64,000 nt of DNA from Colius striatus (GCF_028858725.1 NC_084762.1:6643374-6707373); one strand, 5' to 3'; positions 13,817-27,319 are shown, counted from the first letter of the stretch. Made by a program: numbers and translations. Notes: a model not told the origin generated them from the sequence alone.

Positions 13817-13857
13817 TGCCTAGACTGAGCAATTAGCTAAGTGGTGAATATCTCACA
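13810..13857 (+). repeat. 48-bp duplicated segment, copy 1 (at CR1 junction)
   Basis: The 48 bases from 'gatcccctgcc' to 'gaatatctcaca' recur 4.5 kb away at 18367-18415, with only a single one-base insertion or deletion between the copies. The first seven bases (gatcccc) are also CR1 sequence, so the duplicate begins exactly where the truncated CR1 ends. Confidence 0.9.
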
Positions 13858-14124
13858 CTGAATATTTTGTTTTTTTGAGCTACTGAATATTCTGTTTTCA
13901 TCTCACTGTTCTTGTGAGATACCATCCACTCATCCCTTTATAGAGTGAACATCAGAACTGTGCAAAATATCTTAGTTTAACCCAAAGCTTAAACGGTAAC
14001 ATCATTTAGAGGTACTAACCAGCTGTGTTTCCCTCCTCACTTCTCCCATGTTGCTAAATCCATGTTGATTAGATTACACATTCAGTGATTTGTTCCCCAT
14101 GCCTTCTGTATGTCCCTGCTCATT

Positions 14125-14192
14125 GCAGGGGGGTGTGTACTAGGTGACCTGTAAAGATCTTTTCCCATCCAAACTCATGATTCTGTATTCTC
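14125..14192 (+). repeat. CR1-like 3' tail fragment
   Basis: A short sense fragment resembling the last 60-70 bases of CR1: a 'ggggggtgtgtactaggtgacc' block, 'aaagatcttttcccatccaa' and a terminal 'tgattctgtattct'. It is degenerate and lacks the body of the element. Confidence 0.55.
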
Positions 14193-16236
14193 TCAGATTC
14201 TTTTCCATTAGATAGTTCCCAGAGTCTGGTCTGATAATTTCAGACTCTTTATCTGTTTATATTCAGATGCATTTTGTTTGAATGAGTCTGGTTTGCCAAG
14301 TAATCCTGTCCTCTTAATTATTTACTTGTCTCTCACATTTTTGTGCAATCCATACTATTTATCAGAAGTTATTTTATATGTCTTTCAAGTCCACTGTTGA
14401 AAACACTTACTAGCCTTGTCTGCAGTCCCTCCTCTCCCTTAAAAGTAATAGTTCTATGTCTTTTCCTGCAGGTTTTAATGGAGGAAGGTCAGGGATTTTT
14501 TAATCTGCATGTTTCATTCACAGCATGAATACTTTTCTCTACAGAAATCTGAATCAATGACACTGAAGTTAGTTTTTAGTTGCATTGCTAAAGAGCAACG
14601 CTGATTTCTTTTGTTAATTCCTCGTTTTGTTTGTAACACTTGAACAAAGTTGTTAGGTGGAAATGCCCTCTGTATTTTTCAATATTCTGATGTATTTCTC
14701 CTTTCTTCTCTGCCATCTCCATAGCAGTCCTGAAGTTGTCTTATCCCACTATGGCTCTCTGAGATTAACTCCTTGATATTTGTGTTATTAAGTTCCAGGT
14801 CAACGCCTTGATTAACATTTGTTAAGTAAATGGAAATGAAATATGTTCTTACTAAACAGATCTATCTAAAAACACCAAAAGGGAGAGCACCTTCTTGACT
14901 GCATAGCTGATGTCATTCTTCATTTGGCCATTAGGAGGTTATTTTACACTTGAGAAGACAGGCATGGGTACCTGCTCATTTAAAGATCAGCTGACAACGA
15001 AACACTTCACTTGTTGTCCCCCCTGTCTTTTAAAAGCTAGGAAGAAGTATTTATCTGGGAAGAGAAAAACTGCCCAATTTACACTGTCAGTTTCTCTTAG
15101 CCTGAACTATGAACACCTTCATTGTAAAATAGCATGTTTTCTACAGGTCAAAGACAGGACAGAGAACATATCAATGATGAATCATCTGTTTTTGTTATCA
15201 GTCAGTCAGATACTTTGGTGATGGATGGATGAATGAATAGCTTGAGCCCAGAGCTGTGAGCCAGCTTGGCAGATATGCCCCTGGAAGCTCACCAAGATGC
15301 TTTTTCAAGCATCACCTCTATTTTATGTGTTATATTTTGCCAAATCATGTCCTAGAACGTAAAGAAAATTTTAACAACGATAGGATCACGCTCAAGCATA
15401 CATTCTGTGAGACTTAAGCATGTACCTACTTGCACATGTATTTAAGTAGGGATCTGGAGAAGGATGCTTTCTTGGATGGGGAGATGGAGAAACAGCTCTT
15501 ACAAGTCTTAGAGCAAGGCAGAGTTGAAAACTAATGGTGTGCAGTTGATGTAAAAGTGAAGTGACATTGCATATCCATGGATCTCAGAAAAATGGCAAAT
15601 GAATTAAGTCCTCAGTAAATCTCATGTCATCTGTCTCTTAAGAATAAATGAAACTTTTCTTACGTGACTATTTTGCCATCTGAGCGGCAAGTAAGAGCCA
15701 TTTACAACCCTGGAATGGAGAAACACCGAGTGCAGTGGTGTATCCCTACCTTTCCCTGGTATGGCTTGTCCCACTCTAGTGTGCTGTGCATATAGATCTG
15801 TCAACATTTGCATTATGAAGCTTTTTTTAAATGAATTTATTGTAACCTGGCCAAAATTTTTGCCTCATCATGAAGTGTTTTAGGGACTGAGGATAATTTT
15901 CAATGCCTTCATCAGTGTAAAGGTAAAACTTCATTAGTGCATGTTGACACAGTCTTGTTGAAATATGAATGATTGTCTTTGGGACAGTAACACAAGGAAA
16001 GAAACTTTCTGGGGTTCTTTTTAATGCAGTGGTGTTATTCTGGATAGAAATGGCTATGAATAAGTTGAACTTCATTCCCTGTTAAAAAGAAGTCAGCTGC
16101 CTATTTTACCATTTCAGTAAAATTATTCACAGAAAGAAATATCAGTTGTGCCACTCCTGTAATTTGTTTTCAGTTTTAATAACATTAATATGATGCTTGG
16201 CTCATTGTTTATCATGCATACAGATAGCTCACATAG

Positions 16237-16334
16237 TATGTGTGTGTATATTCAAAGTTCTGTAGGTCTTTTGAGAAGATAAGAGCTTTTCTGTGCTTAT
16301 AGTCCACACACACACGTGCACACACATTTATATA
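16237..16334. repeat. GT/CA microsatellite pair
   Basis: A short GT run near 16237-16250 is followed about 50 bases later by an interrupted CA run at 16304-16326, then 'tttatatat'. The alternating purine-pyrimidine tracts are on opposite strands. No gene is attached. Confidence 0.75.
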
Positions 16335-18366
16335 TGCTACCCTCTAGAGCTATAATACTTTTAATTATGCAAGTATACAGACATGGAATATTCCTATTTG
16401 CCAGACAGACCATGGGTATAAATTGACCTCACAGATAGAAGTGTGGAAATTGCTTACATACAGTGCTGTAAATTGCTGTCCAAACAACTTAATCCCTGTC
16501 ATCTTTTGTTTGCCTGTTGCTCAAGAAAGAGAAACAGTTTCACACAGTAGGATAAGTAAAGAGCAGGACATAATCCTATACAGGTGTCCAAAACAGAAGC
16601 ATCTATCCATGCAGCAAATGATCCCACTGCACATTTGGTCCCTCCTCCTTTTTATTGCTTCAGTCTGCACCACTTCCACTATCAGAGTGGTGTCTTCATG
16701 CTTATCACAGCTTTGTATTTTCATGTATGATGTTATCTGTGTGAGTACAGAAAAACCAACCTTATTGGAACACAAGTATTTTTTTAAATGGTCTTTCAAA
16801 GAGTTAGCCTAGATGTTTTATTTTACTGCTCACACAAGCAATGTCAACCAGAGAACTGATGAAGAGCAAAAAGATGCATGAAATAACACTATGACAAATA
16901 AAAACACCTGGGAAACAAAGGAAAAAAGACTCATCAGCACATGAGTGTATTGATAAGTAATGTTGGTATCATCCCACTGCTTCTGGCCCAGAGCTCTTTT
17001 GGTCATGTTTGGAGAGTTGCATTTGTCTTGATGTTTGGAGTATTGATGAGAGGCAGCTTCAATCAGCATTTTCTTCAATGTTTGAATGTGCAGAAAATGA
17101 AAATTCAAGTGTGTATGTATGTGTGGCAGTAATGCACATAACTGATGGTTACATTGGTTATTTGCAGTTAAAAAGTTATCAATGCCGTTGATGGGTGAGA
17201 TGCAATACAGCCTTTGCTGTGCAGAATTTAGGGGCCAAACAGAAGTGCAGCAGATAGGGTATGTCAGAAAATTCCAGAGAAGGAGATGAATATGATTTGA
17301 TGTTGATTTTGAGTGGAAATGGATTGGAATAGTTTGCTGGGTTTTGTGGGGGATTTTGTTTGTTTTGGTTCTTACAGTAGATACGGGTCTTTGGGGAAGC
17401 AGTATGAACTAGAATTGGGATTTCTGAACTGGCATATTGATGAGAATGAATTTCCATCCTAGCAGCATGCTTGTTTAAATACCTAACTTTGTCCTACCAG
17501 TACACACTCCAATGTTTAGATCAAATTTTCTAGACAATACACTGAAGGAGTGTAAAGTATCCAGGCAAAGTCTGAAAGACTCGTCGGAAAAAAACCAAAC
17601 TGAACCCATTGCAAGATCGTGTTGTTCTGAGAGAAGAAACAAATCTTGGGAAAGCAACTTCATCAGCATTCATAGCACTGAGCAGTGGCACGGTTCCTGT
17701 GAAGCGTGCTCCAGCAATGACATCATTTGCCTCCCATGACATACTGGGCCACTCAGACTGGCACACAAATACTGAGCAGCTGCCCCGCACAAACCCAGTT
17801 GCGTATCTAGCAGAAGAAAGGCTCTAGTCAGAGATACCATTGGTTATTCGCCCATCTGTGAAAGAAATGCAGTGTGCCAGGCAGCAAACAGCAAGCATCA
17901 TACATTCACTGATGAGTAGGGTTATAATGAGGAAACCACAGGGAATTATGTTGGCAGGAAATGGGCAAAGATTGAGTGTCTGTTCCCTTAAACCCACCAT
18001 TTCCAGTGAGGACACTGACAAAGCTCATTTCCTGCCTCCAGATCCAGATGGCCATCAAACTTTTTTGCCCTCAGTTTTTCCTTTCACATAAGCAAAGGAT
18101 TACCCTGCCACTGATATACCAGAGGTGGTCCTTGATCTGCTGGAGGTCTGAGAGGATGGACACTGAAGCTGTGTATCTCTGCTCTGCCAGCTGGAAAGAC
18201 TGAGGTTAAGAGTTGTGGCCGCCGCGTTCCCACAGACAGCTTTTAGGCTCTGAGGTATGACAGGAAAGATACGTGCAGGTCACACCACGTTTAGGATTTC
18301 TCTTCATTACATTTGGAACCAAAAAAAGGCTGTTGTTAAGGAATAGAAGAGTACAGGGACATCTTT

Positions 18367-18415
18367 GATCCCCTGCCTAGACTGAGCGAATTAGCTAAGT
18401 GGTGAATATCTCACA
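18367..18415 (+). repeat. Duplicated segment, copy 2 (probable source)
   Basis: This 49-base stretch matches 13810-13857 apart from one extra base (gagcGaatt against gagcaatt). It is not flanked by a CR1 and merges on the right into a low-repeat AT-rich block, so it is the likelier original of the two copies. Confidence 0.88.
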
Positions 18416-18640
18416 TCGTGCAATCATTATTGTTCATCATTGTGACAGGCCGGAAAGAGCAAACATAATAATTAATATGAGGCATTGTGAGGAGGGCATT
18501 GTGTCCCAGCTTTAAATTGTTTAAACAAAGCTTCTCTTTTATTTAAATAACTCCCTGATAATTCTGTTAAATCTTTCTTTTCTTCAGTCTTGAATCAGCC
18601 TTTAAATAGAGAGATCTTGTGTCCTCTGGCTGAATCGAGC
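18400..18640. promoter_or_regulatory. Candidate conserved non-coding element
   Basis: AT-rich, repeat-free sequence with clustered homeodomain-like and forkhead-like words (aataattaatatg, tttaaattgtttaaac) and no coding potential. Such composition inside a long 5' UTR intron is compatible with an enhancer. Conservation cannot be seen from a single sequence, so this is only a candidate. Confidence 0.25.
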
Positions 18641-18653
18641 TTAAAGGCGGGAA

Positions 18654-18683
18654 TGTCTGTTTGTGTGTATGTCTCTGTGTGTT
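18654..18683. repeat. GT-rich simple repeat
   Basis: Interrupted GT/CT-rich run with several tgtgtgt words. Short and imperfect. Confidence 0.55.
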
Positions 18684-20334
18684 GCTCCTTTATTCATCAG
18701 TATCCCTTTAGAGTACTGATTATAGAGCACAGCTGTGACTGAATATTATTCTTGAAACATCAGGTAAAATTACCTAGCTAAATATTGTTGTGCACATGTG
18801 CTGCTGGTAGCTGAAAGCATTAATTTATCACCATAAGTGAAATATATGGAGACACTTTTCTTCTGCGTTTTCAGAGATGCGATGTTTTATTCCAGTCACT
18901 AGCAACAGTATTCTACCTGATGTGGCTTCTTTTATTGAGGAGATAGTAGTGCTCATTTTCAATGTGAAAATTGCCATTTCAGCTTTTATTCTGAAATATC
19001 ACTTATCTCTGTTTTCCACAAGATACAGTGCTGTATTCAGAAGCATGGAAAGTGTAATGGGTGAGGCAACACATTCCCTCTTCTAACTCATCCTGAAAAA
19101 TGCTGTTTGTTAGACCTGCTTTTGAAAATCAGAATCATGAAAATCATAACACATTACAAAGGAAATGGACATGAGTGGTTAAATTTTCAGATAGAAATAC
19201 ACACATATAATATTTATATTTGTTTGACAGTGCAGTTCATGCAGGGTTTGAGTAAAAGCAATCAATGGCTGGTTTTGTTTGTATGTTTCTTTTAATGATC
19301 ATTCACAGTGGTACAAATATATAATCAATAGAAGCCCAGGGATGAAGACAGGCACATGGAAATGGTGTTAAGTGCTTTTGCTGAAACTGAGGATGCTCAG
19401 CCTCATGTTAGAGAGGAATTTGCCATCATCATGGATGACACCACCTCCAAGCTATGAGCCAGGTGGCAGCTCCACATAGGTAAGGGGTGAAATGTCACCT
19501 GCTAAACAGACTCAGGGAGAATTTAGTGACTCTTATAGTATAGTCAACATTTCCAAGCAGGTATGTGCCTAGTTAGGGATTATGGAAGCCGAGAGAGTAT
19601 TAAGGTAGCTTTGTTTCTCCAGAGCAGCACTGTGATCTGAACCGGCCGCAGGTGGTAGCTGTCGATGCCTGTCAAACCTCTTATATACTGTATTCAATTT
19701 ATTATGTGTTATGTGGCTCTAAAGACTACCTTCAGCATTTTCAGAGCATAAAAGTTAGTTTCATATTCCTGAGAGGGAATCTGGCACTTGAAATAATTCC
19801 ATTCAGTGGATCTTTTTGATCAGAAGGGTGTAAACCTCTGAACTTCAGGGAGGTGGGACTGCAGTACCATCTCAGTTGTTGACTGAGACAGGATCAATCA
19901 CAAAGAGGACTATGTATCCACTTAAAAACATTGCAGTGGCCAGGTTGAACTCCCCAGTTTGCAGACCTCATCATGTCATGTTCTTCACAGTGCTGAGCAG
20001 ACTGCACGAGGCTGGAGCCACAAATAATCTGTCACCTGTATTGCAATGTTGCTGTACCTCTGGAATGAAGGCATGATATCCAAAATCGTGCACATCTGTC
20101 AGCTCTGCCTCAGACCAGGAGCTGTGCTTGTTAGTTTGCTTGTGAGAAAATACCATGTCTTAAAAAACATGGAAGGATCTGCTGTGAACCTCATCATCCA
20201 CTCCTTGTCCAGCCTTTACCCTTAATAGAATCTCCTATTAAAAGAACCAAGTCATTTGTCACATTGATGGTCTTACAACTCGAGGAGTAAGTGTTGTGAA
20301 TGCATCTCTTTCCTGCATCACTCTTCTCCCTCCC

Positions 20335-20405
20335 TACTCTCTTGTGTTGTTTTTTGTCTATTTGTTTGGATTTTCTTGGTGTGGGGTTTTTTGTTTGTTT
20401 TTTAA
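20335..20405. repeat. T/G-rich low-complexity tract
   Basis: The plus strand is almost entirely T and G for about 70 bases, with repeated 'ttgtttg' and 'gggtttttt' words. This explains the open frames across it. Confidence 0.6.
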
Positions 20406-22379
20406 AATGTCTACAAACACTTAGGATTAGTGTGGGTGCTCTTGATACTGACAGACTTTGCTCATACAACAGGAGAAATCAGTTTCCTCATGTATCTTGC
20501 TTTGTCTGGCTCTTTAACATTTCACTGTAGCTATTTTACTGGTATTTCCAGTATCCAGATGAATTTCACATTTTGTTCCTACATCCTCTCCTGCTTTATC
20601 ATTCTGTTACTATTTATCACGTTCATTCCCATCAGCATGGTGGGCAACAGAAGCCATATCTCATTTCTCCATTTCTTTCCACATTGAGATTAGTACCAAA
20701 TTTCCCCATCATCTATTTATATAATACACAAATTTTTCCTCACCTTCCATCACTGCCTATGCCTTAATATTTTCTTACTTTGATTCCTGTAACTTGTAAC
20801 CTTCTCTATCTTAGCTGACCTGACACTTCCATTGCTTCCCTTCCCTTTATCCAAACCCCTTGTATCTATTTTGGCCATCTTCCTAAACCATGTAATTCTG
20901 CATCTTTGAAACTCCCTGCACATTCACCTTGTGTCAACTCAAACTTGGTTTTATGACACTCAAACCTTTTCCCCCTGTACATGCTTTCTGCTGTATTCCT
21001 TAGCATGCCAATTTAAAACCTGTTTTTTTCCAAAAGTGTCTTCACTTGCAACATCCACTCTAAACATAAAACTCTTTCAGGTTCATCATGCCGCTGTCCT
21101 CTCTTTCCTTTGATTCTAAACTCTCTTCTGAAAGGATCCCAAGACTCTGAAATAGCAATGCTGTAAATTCTATTCAGTGCTCAGTTACACCCCTGCAACA
21201 TCAGTAACTCAGTGGAATTGAGCTCAGTGGCTTTGCACAGGTATAAAGAGCATTTACTGCAGAGTGCTTAGAAAAGATAGTGGGCATTTACTTTGAAGGT
21301 CCTTTTTGGTTCTATTTAGATCTAGTGCTTAATGTTGTTACTAAGGTGTCACTGCAAGATGTCTTACAGTCTTTAAAGACAATTACAGTGCCTAGTGCCA
21401 TAGTTTCCTTTTCTGAGTAGCTGAGTTAAACTCTTAGTGGATGAAATGGTTAAATATTTAGCTATTGATTGTGAGAGGGACCTGAAGTTCTTTCAGAACC
21501 ACTGGTGTAATATGGCAGGGGTTCCACCTGGTGTGCTCACAGTGAGACACATCTGAGGCTGTAATGTCTCATTTGGACACGATACCAAGTCTGTGTGAGT
21601 GTATCAAATACTTCATTCACATAATGTTTGATCGGTGAGTCCTTCAGACTTGATATCCTGCCAGTGGGGCTGCCACAATTTGTGTATTCATAAACACTGC
21701 CCTTGAGATCTTGTCTGCTGCTTTCTGCACAGCCCAGTGTATTAAAGGAAGTTTATCTTGTTCAGTAGGGAACAGTATCCTGCAGTTTTTATGAATTACT
21801 AGATGCCATCATAGTTCTTTACTGATGATGTTCCCTGGTTGCAATTATGTATTATGAAGCACAGTTGTTTCCAAGGTTTAATAACTTGGCAATTAAAATT
21901 AGGGTTTTACTTCAATAACAAAGCCAAGGAGAAATTAATGGTTGATTGTGTCAGTCTCCTAGTCAATTCAATCTGACTTTTGCCTTAGCTGGGATTACAG
22001 ATTTAGGAGCTGAATAAATAAGGCAGGGCCAAATATTAGAAACATCACAAATCGGACCAATAAAAGCATATGGGATTCTTCAGGTGCTTAATTCTGCCAG
22101 CTTTCTCCCTGTTACCCCAAGAAACAAGATTTTTTTCTGGAGGAAGGCCTGCATGTATGTCCTAAGAAAATATTTGCATCCAAGATTTAATTTCTGATGT
22201 CATTTTCGAAGTTAATCTCAGTGAGAAGATTTGATGAATGAATCCCTTAAGTTTTTCTTAACACATTTTTACAACTAGAGGCTACTGTAAGGAAAACAAC
22301 AGGATGAAGAAATATTTTTTCCCCAAACAAAGAGCTTTTTAAAGAGAAAAGCCAATGAGATTTGTTCACATTATATTTG

Positions 22380-22660
22380 CAAGCATTGCATCTCGTTTGG
22401 TTGAGTCTCTCTTGATTTACTCAAGAGGATCTAGTTTACAGTATCTTTGTCTAATGAATTATCAATGCACCCTGTTGCCATTTTGCTAATCAAAAGGCTT
22501 TTAACCACTCTGGCCTGAAAGTAAATTATTTTTATTGCTGTACCATACCACTTGCATCACTGCAAATGCTGTAAATGCTGTAAATGCCTTTTATTGATGC
22601 ATTTGAGTGGGATCATTGAAAGCTAGAGTTGACAGCATGATATTCTATCACCTTTTGCTG
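22380..22660. promoter_or_regulatory. Candidate conserved non-coding element
   Basis: A repeat-free AT-rich block with 'tctaatgaattatcaatg', 'ttttgctaatcaaaagg' and other TAAT-core words close together and no open frame of note. Inside it is a small 9-bp tandem repeat (aaatgctgt, almost three units, 22564-22588). An enhancer role is a guess that needs a cross-species alignment. Confidence 0.22.
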
Positions 22661-24527
22661 TAGAAATGGAATGCTTGTTAATAAGACAAAAATGCCAGTA
22701 GGACTGCCTGAAGTAAGTCAGAATTTTCAGTGTGAATCAAAAGAATTTCTCCAGGAGGTAGGCATGTCATGGCAGCCCATTCCCAGCTACTCTCATTCAA
22801 TCCAGTGGAACCACAACGATAGCTCTCATTTATCTGAGTGCATGCACTGCAATTGTTCTTAGAAATCTTAGATGTAGAATTTTTTTGTGTGTTTGTTTAA
22901 AGCCATAACTGTTAGCAGCACGTTCAACTAATCTGTGACCTGCAAGCTTCTGTTTGAATTCTGTGCTTAGAGTTTGGTCATTGGACTTGGTCTGGTACGT
23001 GAAGCTGTGGTTGTGGCTGCATGGGGGGCTTTTTGCAGCAGTCATTTGGTCTAGTGAATCCACAACATGAAATTCACTACCATCAATCCACCTTTATCTA
23101 ATGATCCTTCCATGTAACAGTGTTCTGTGAAGGCCCTTCAGAAGGCACTTGTATGGAGGAACACAGATGTGATTTGCATAAAGTTTTGAGTAAGTGGAGA
23201 TGAAAGTCTCTGTTTTCTGTGGCTTACTGATCCTCTGGGATACCTGGTTCAAATTAAGACATAGCTAAATTTGAGAATGAAAGGTAAAACTTTTCCTGCC
23301 TTCTAGAATATCTCATATCACGTTTCAAAATGCAGCCTTCTGTAGCTTAACATCCTACAGTGACTGGTTACAGATAGGCAAGATAGCAGCACAGGTTGTA
23401 GACAAACCACAACGTATTAGCACAGGATAATGAGGGCTGAAATGATTTCTAAGCTTGGCTGAATGTCCTACAAACAAGATGAACTAAGCTCATCCAGAAC
23501 TACATGTTGTTATAGATAGGTTGCTTCCAGTACCAGATCTGTCTCAGTTGTATCAACACTGCACTGCAGTTTAAAGTGTAGATCTACTCGCTGTTGCAAA
23601 ATACATCCACCACAACCAACGGGAAATGCACTCCAGAGTGCACATGTTCAGGTTATACTTTCTGAGCGAGCCCTCCAGAAGCAGAGAAGAACAAATATGA
23701 GCCCAGAAGTCCTCAAGGAATACTGTAATCATTTGACTCTGGAGAGGACATTAGAAGTGATTTTCATTCAATTTCACAGAGAGCTCCTTCTGTCAAGAAG
23801 CCAAGCTCAAGGAAAAAGGTACATTTTAATTTGCTGCAAATGACGTGATCTGTGTTTGTGGAGATGCGAGAAAGTCAGATTCACAGTGGATAGATGCTCT
23901 GCTGCCTTTTGCACTGATTATTAGTGCAATATTTGTAACTTTATAAACTGTGGTCTGGTAGGCTGACAAATAGTAGTATGCTGCACTGGTGCTTGAAGCA
24001 TGGAGCTTGGAAAAGTAATAGCATAAATGAAAACTAATGCTCCTTAGCTTCCAAAGAAATACTACATTTCTATAGGGGTTTTGTTTGGAGATCATCATCT
24101 CTTTGTAAATTGTATGCATTCAGCACACTGGAAATGGAAACATAATGAAATGTGTTATCCCCTAATGTCTAGTAAATAAGGTCATTTATGCATCTTTCTA
24201 GTATCCCTTTTTCGCAAACAGACTTCAGTAGTAGAACATTCACAAGTCTCCTGTTCACTTTTGTAAAAGCAAAGCAGATGAGATTCATCATATTTTAAAG
24301 AAAACAGTAATTTAAAACATCTTGTATTTTAAGATGCTCTTGGTTGTGTTTCTTTTCTATCAAATCTTCTCTTGGTTAGTAGAAGGTAAGAAATGTTTTT
24401 CATTTCCTGCTTTATTCCATGAGCCTCAGCCAAGCTGCTCATTTGTGGTAACTGTATAGAAAACCTGATATCCTTGGGAATACCCACTGAAAAGCTGCTG
24501 TGTTGGTGTTGGGATTTGTATTACATT

Positions 24528-24581
24528 AAGTGAAATTCAGAACTTAGGCATTTATATTATGATAAGTGAAATTCAGAACTT
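24528..24581 (+). repeat. 36-bp tandem duplication
   Basis: The 18-base word 'aagtgaaattcagaactt' occurs at 24528-24545 and again at 24564-24581, in a 36-base period. The flanking 'tattacatt' and 'tattatgat' also correspond. It looks like a simple slippage or local duplication event. Confidence 0.8.
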
Positions 24582-25356
24582 GTTAATGTTCCGTGTTTTT
24601 CTAGCCTTGTACTGTGTGTTGCAAAACACTACATTCCTCATTCATTATTACCAGTTAAGAAAATACCAATACCCAGTCTCAGTTGCCTATTTACTTTACT
24701 TAGGGTTAAATTGGTAAGTGTAATGACTCTCTGTGGACCAAATTGGTTTTTAAACCTTTAGAATTTCATTTAGTGCTCTTTCTGTCTGTTTTGTGGTGGT
24801 TGTTTTTTCCTTTCTTTGTTAATATTTAATATACAAAGTGTGTTTCTGAATATTACCTTGATTACTTCCAAAACTACTGAAGCAATGCTTTCCTCTCCTG
24901 GATTTTGTATTTTAAATAAGCTCAACTGGCACACTTCAAACATTTTGATTTAGTTCAACTTTTTAACTGTGGTTGAAAAATCAAAATGCTGTAGCTCTGC
25001 TCAAAGCAAATCTGGAAAGTCCAGGTTCTTCTTGTCTCAAAACAGAGTTTAAATAACTCTTGCTGAAACACATTTTCCAATTGCTTTTCAGACACGTGTT
25101 GATCGGATTTAGACTTGATTGTCTAGCTGCCACTATGGCTGTGTATTTCTATCACAGACATGTGTGAGGAAGATACACTGCATTCTTAACTGGATTTTGA
25201 GACACTATAGACAAATTGTCTGCTTCTCTCTGATACTCTTATCCACTCCAAAGGGCACTCCAGACCTGAACGTGCTTCCAGAGGTAGCAAAAGTCTTAGA
25301 GCAACCCCTGGTTGACCAAGTGCCTTCAGAAATAGCCAGAGGATACAATATTTCGT

Positions 25357-25897
25357 AGATTCACAGAATGGTTTGGGTTGGAAAGGACCCTAAAGGTCAC
25401 CTTGTTCCAGCCCCCTGCCTTGGGCAGCGACACCTTCCACCAGACCAGGTTGCTCAAAGCCTCATCCAACGTGTTCTTGGACACTGCCAAGGATGGGGCA
25501 GCCACAGCCTCTCTGGGCAGCTTGTGCCAGGGCCTCACCGTGCTCCCAGGGAAGAACTTATTACTCATGTGTAATCTAAAACTCCTCCCTTTCAATTTAA
25601 AACCATTAGCACTTGTCCTACCACTTCTGGCCCTTGTAAAAAGTCCCTCTCCATTTTTTCTTGTCAGCCCCTTTAGGGACTGAGAGGCTGCTCTAAGGTC
25701 TCCCTGGAGTCTTCTCTTCTCCAGGCTGAGCAGCCCAATCTCTCTCAGCCTGTCTTAATAGAAGAGGTGCTCCAGCCCTCTGATCATCTTTGTGGCCTCC
25801 CCTGGACTCCCTCCAACAGCTCCATGTCCTTCTTATGCTGAGGCCTCAGAGTTGGACACAGGTGAGGTCCATGAGAGCAGAGCAAAGGGGCAGAATC
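25357..25897 (-). repeat. CR1 LINE, 5'-truncated, antisense (other subfamily)
   Basis: Inverted CR1 starting with 'attcacagaatggtttggg' and 'ttggaaaggaccc', then the segment 'gcgacaccttccacc' followed by 'agaccaggttgctcaa', which marks a subfamily different from the copies at 13474 and 38910. It runs about 540 bp into the ORF2 C-terminal region ('ccaggctgagcagccc', 'ccctggactccc'). Confidence 0.93.
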
Positions 25898-27160
25898 TAG
25901 TCATGCTTCAATTTTTTGACTGGATGATGTAGTCCAGATTAATTTTCTGTAATTTTGGGTTAACTCCCAGATTCTATAACATAGAAACATATGTCCAGAC
26001 AAAAAGAATTCTGTCATATTTTGGGGATCTTGCATTTTGTGTGTGTGTCACTTAAATATCTTCCAGTAGAACAGTAATCTTTCTTAAAGAAAGTGATTTA
26101 CTTTTATTTCTCAACTTATTTTCATTACTTACATGCAGGCATACAATAGTGAGTAAAACAAAGAGGTAAACTTCTATGGTGCTTATGTATTCTGAAACCT
26201 AATACAAGATCATATTGGCTTTTAATAATGCCTAAACTAAAGAGAAGTGCATGACATATTTGTAGGTAGTACAATTAAATATGTATGCCTATATTAAGAA
26301 ATACTGTGAAGCTTTTTATTTATTTATCATTTTGCATCTCTTTTTGAGTCACATTCTAGAATCAATGTCCTACAGTCTGTTCGGTTCTCAGAAGAGCTTC
26401 TAAAGAACACAAACACTAAAGCAGAGAAACAGAAATCTTATTTGAGAAAGCTGCCCAAACCCCAGCCCTGCTACCAAAGAGAATGTCTGGCCTTTCCTTT
26501 AAATAATAGTAAAGTGATGACTTCTGTTGTCAAATATATTCATATTGGAGTAGATAATTCCTTGGTTTCAGAGTCGTAAAGGAAAAACCATCAGAAGTGA
26601 GAAAACACTAAGAGAAAATGCTAAAACAGCCCAAGTAAGGCTGTGAAACAATTAAAGATCATGTTTAAAGGGTCAGATTGTTTAATTAGCATATTTCTAA
26701 ACTAAAGTGTTATTTGCAGCCATATCTTTTGACTATCAAGTTATAATAGTCAGTTAAAATCAAGACACCTATGAAGAGATCAGATCCTTTGTCCGTTTTA
26801 TTCTTCAAACAGCTACAAAGCAACCCACAACTGTGTGGCATATTAAGTAGTCATTCAGCATATTGCTGTATAAATAACTCATGAATTATATATGAGGGAG
26901 AAATCCTCCTTCAGAAATACTGGAAGAGATTTTTCTTGTGCTTTTAAGTTTAAGTAATACAACTTTTTCCTTTTTCCCCCACATCACAGTCAGTTTTAAG
27001 ATTCACACTGTAGTAGCCTCTAGCTAGAAAGAAAGTCGTAGAGGATAACAATGTTCCAGTAAGGCACTCACTGTTTATTCATACATTTCTCCACTAGTAC
27101 CTGACACATTGAGTTATTTGAATAAGGAAAAAAAGTGTTGTAAATGATACTCCAGAGGAA

Positions 27161-27319
27161 ATGGGGTCTGGTGGTACTGAATGTGCACATGCAAAGGATG
27201 TAGAAAGTACCCGAAGAGCCAGTGTCACAATATTGAATGAAGTGAACGCTGTGTTAGATGAAAATATCCCTGCCTACTTACCAGAGGATGAAATAATAAA
27301 AACACCCTCACAACTGTAA
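27161..27319 (+). other. Unassigned 52-codon open frame
   Basis: An ATG frame of 52 codons ends with TAA at 27317-27319. The same frame stays open upstream to about 27120 without an ATG. The translation is hydrophilic, acidic and rather protein-like (for example RRASVTILNEVNAVLDENIP) in an AT-rich region where random frames usually look worse. I do not recognise the family. No strong splice acceptor is visible immediately upstream. It could be a chance frame, a fragment of a retropseudogene, or a small exon of an unannotated transcript. Confidence 0.15.

Noticed and set aside
21180-21260. Sequence resembling an ancient amniote interspersed repeat (gtaactcagtggaattgag)
   Set aside because: Similarity is from general memory of such repeats. 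The match is too short to name a family.
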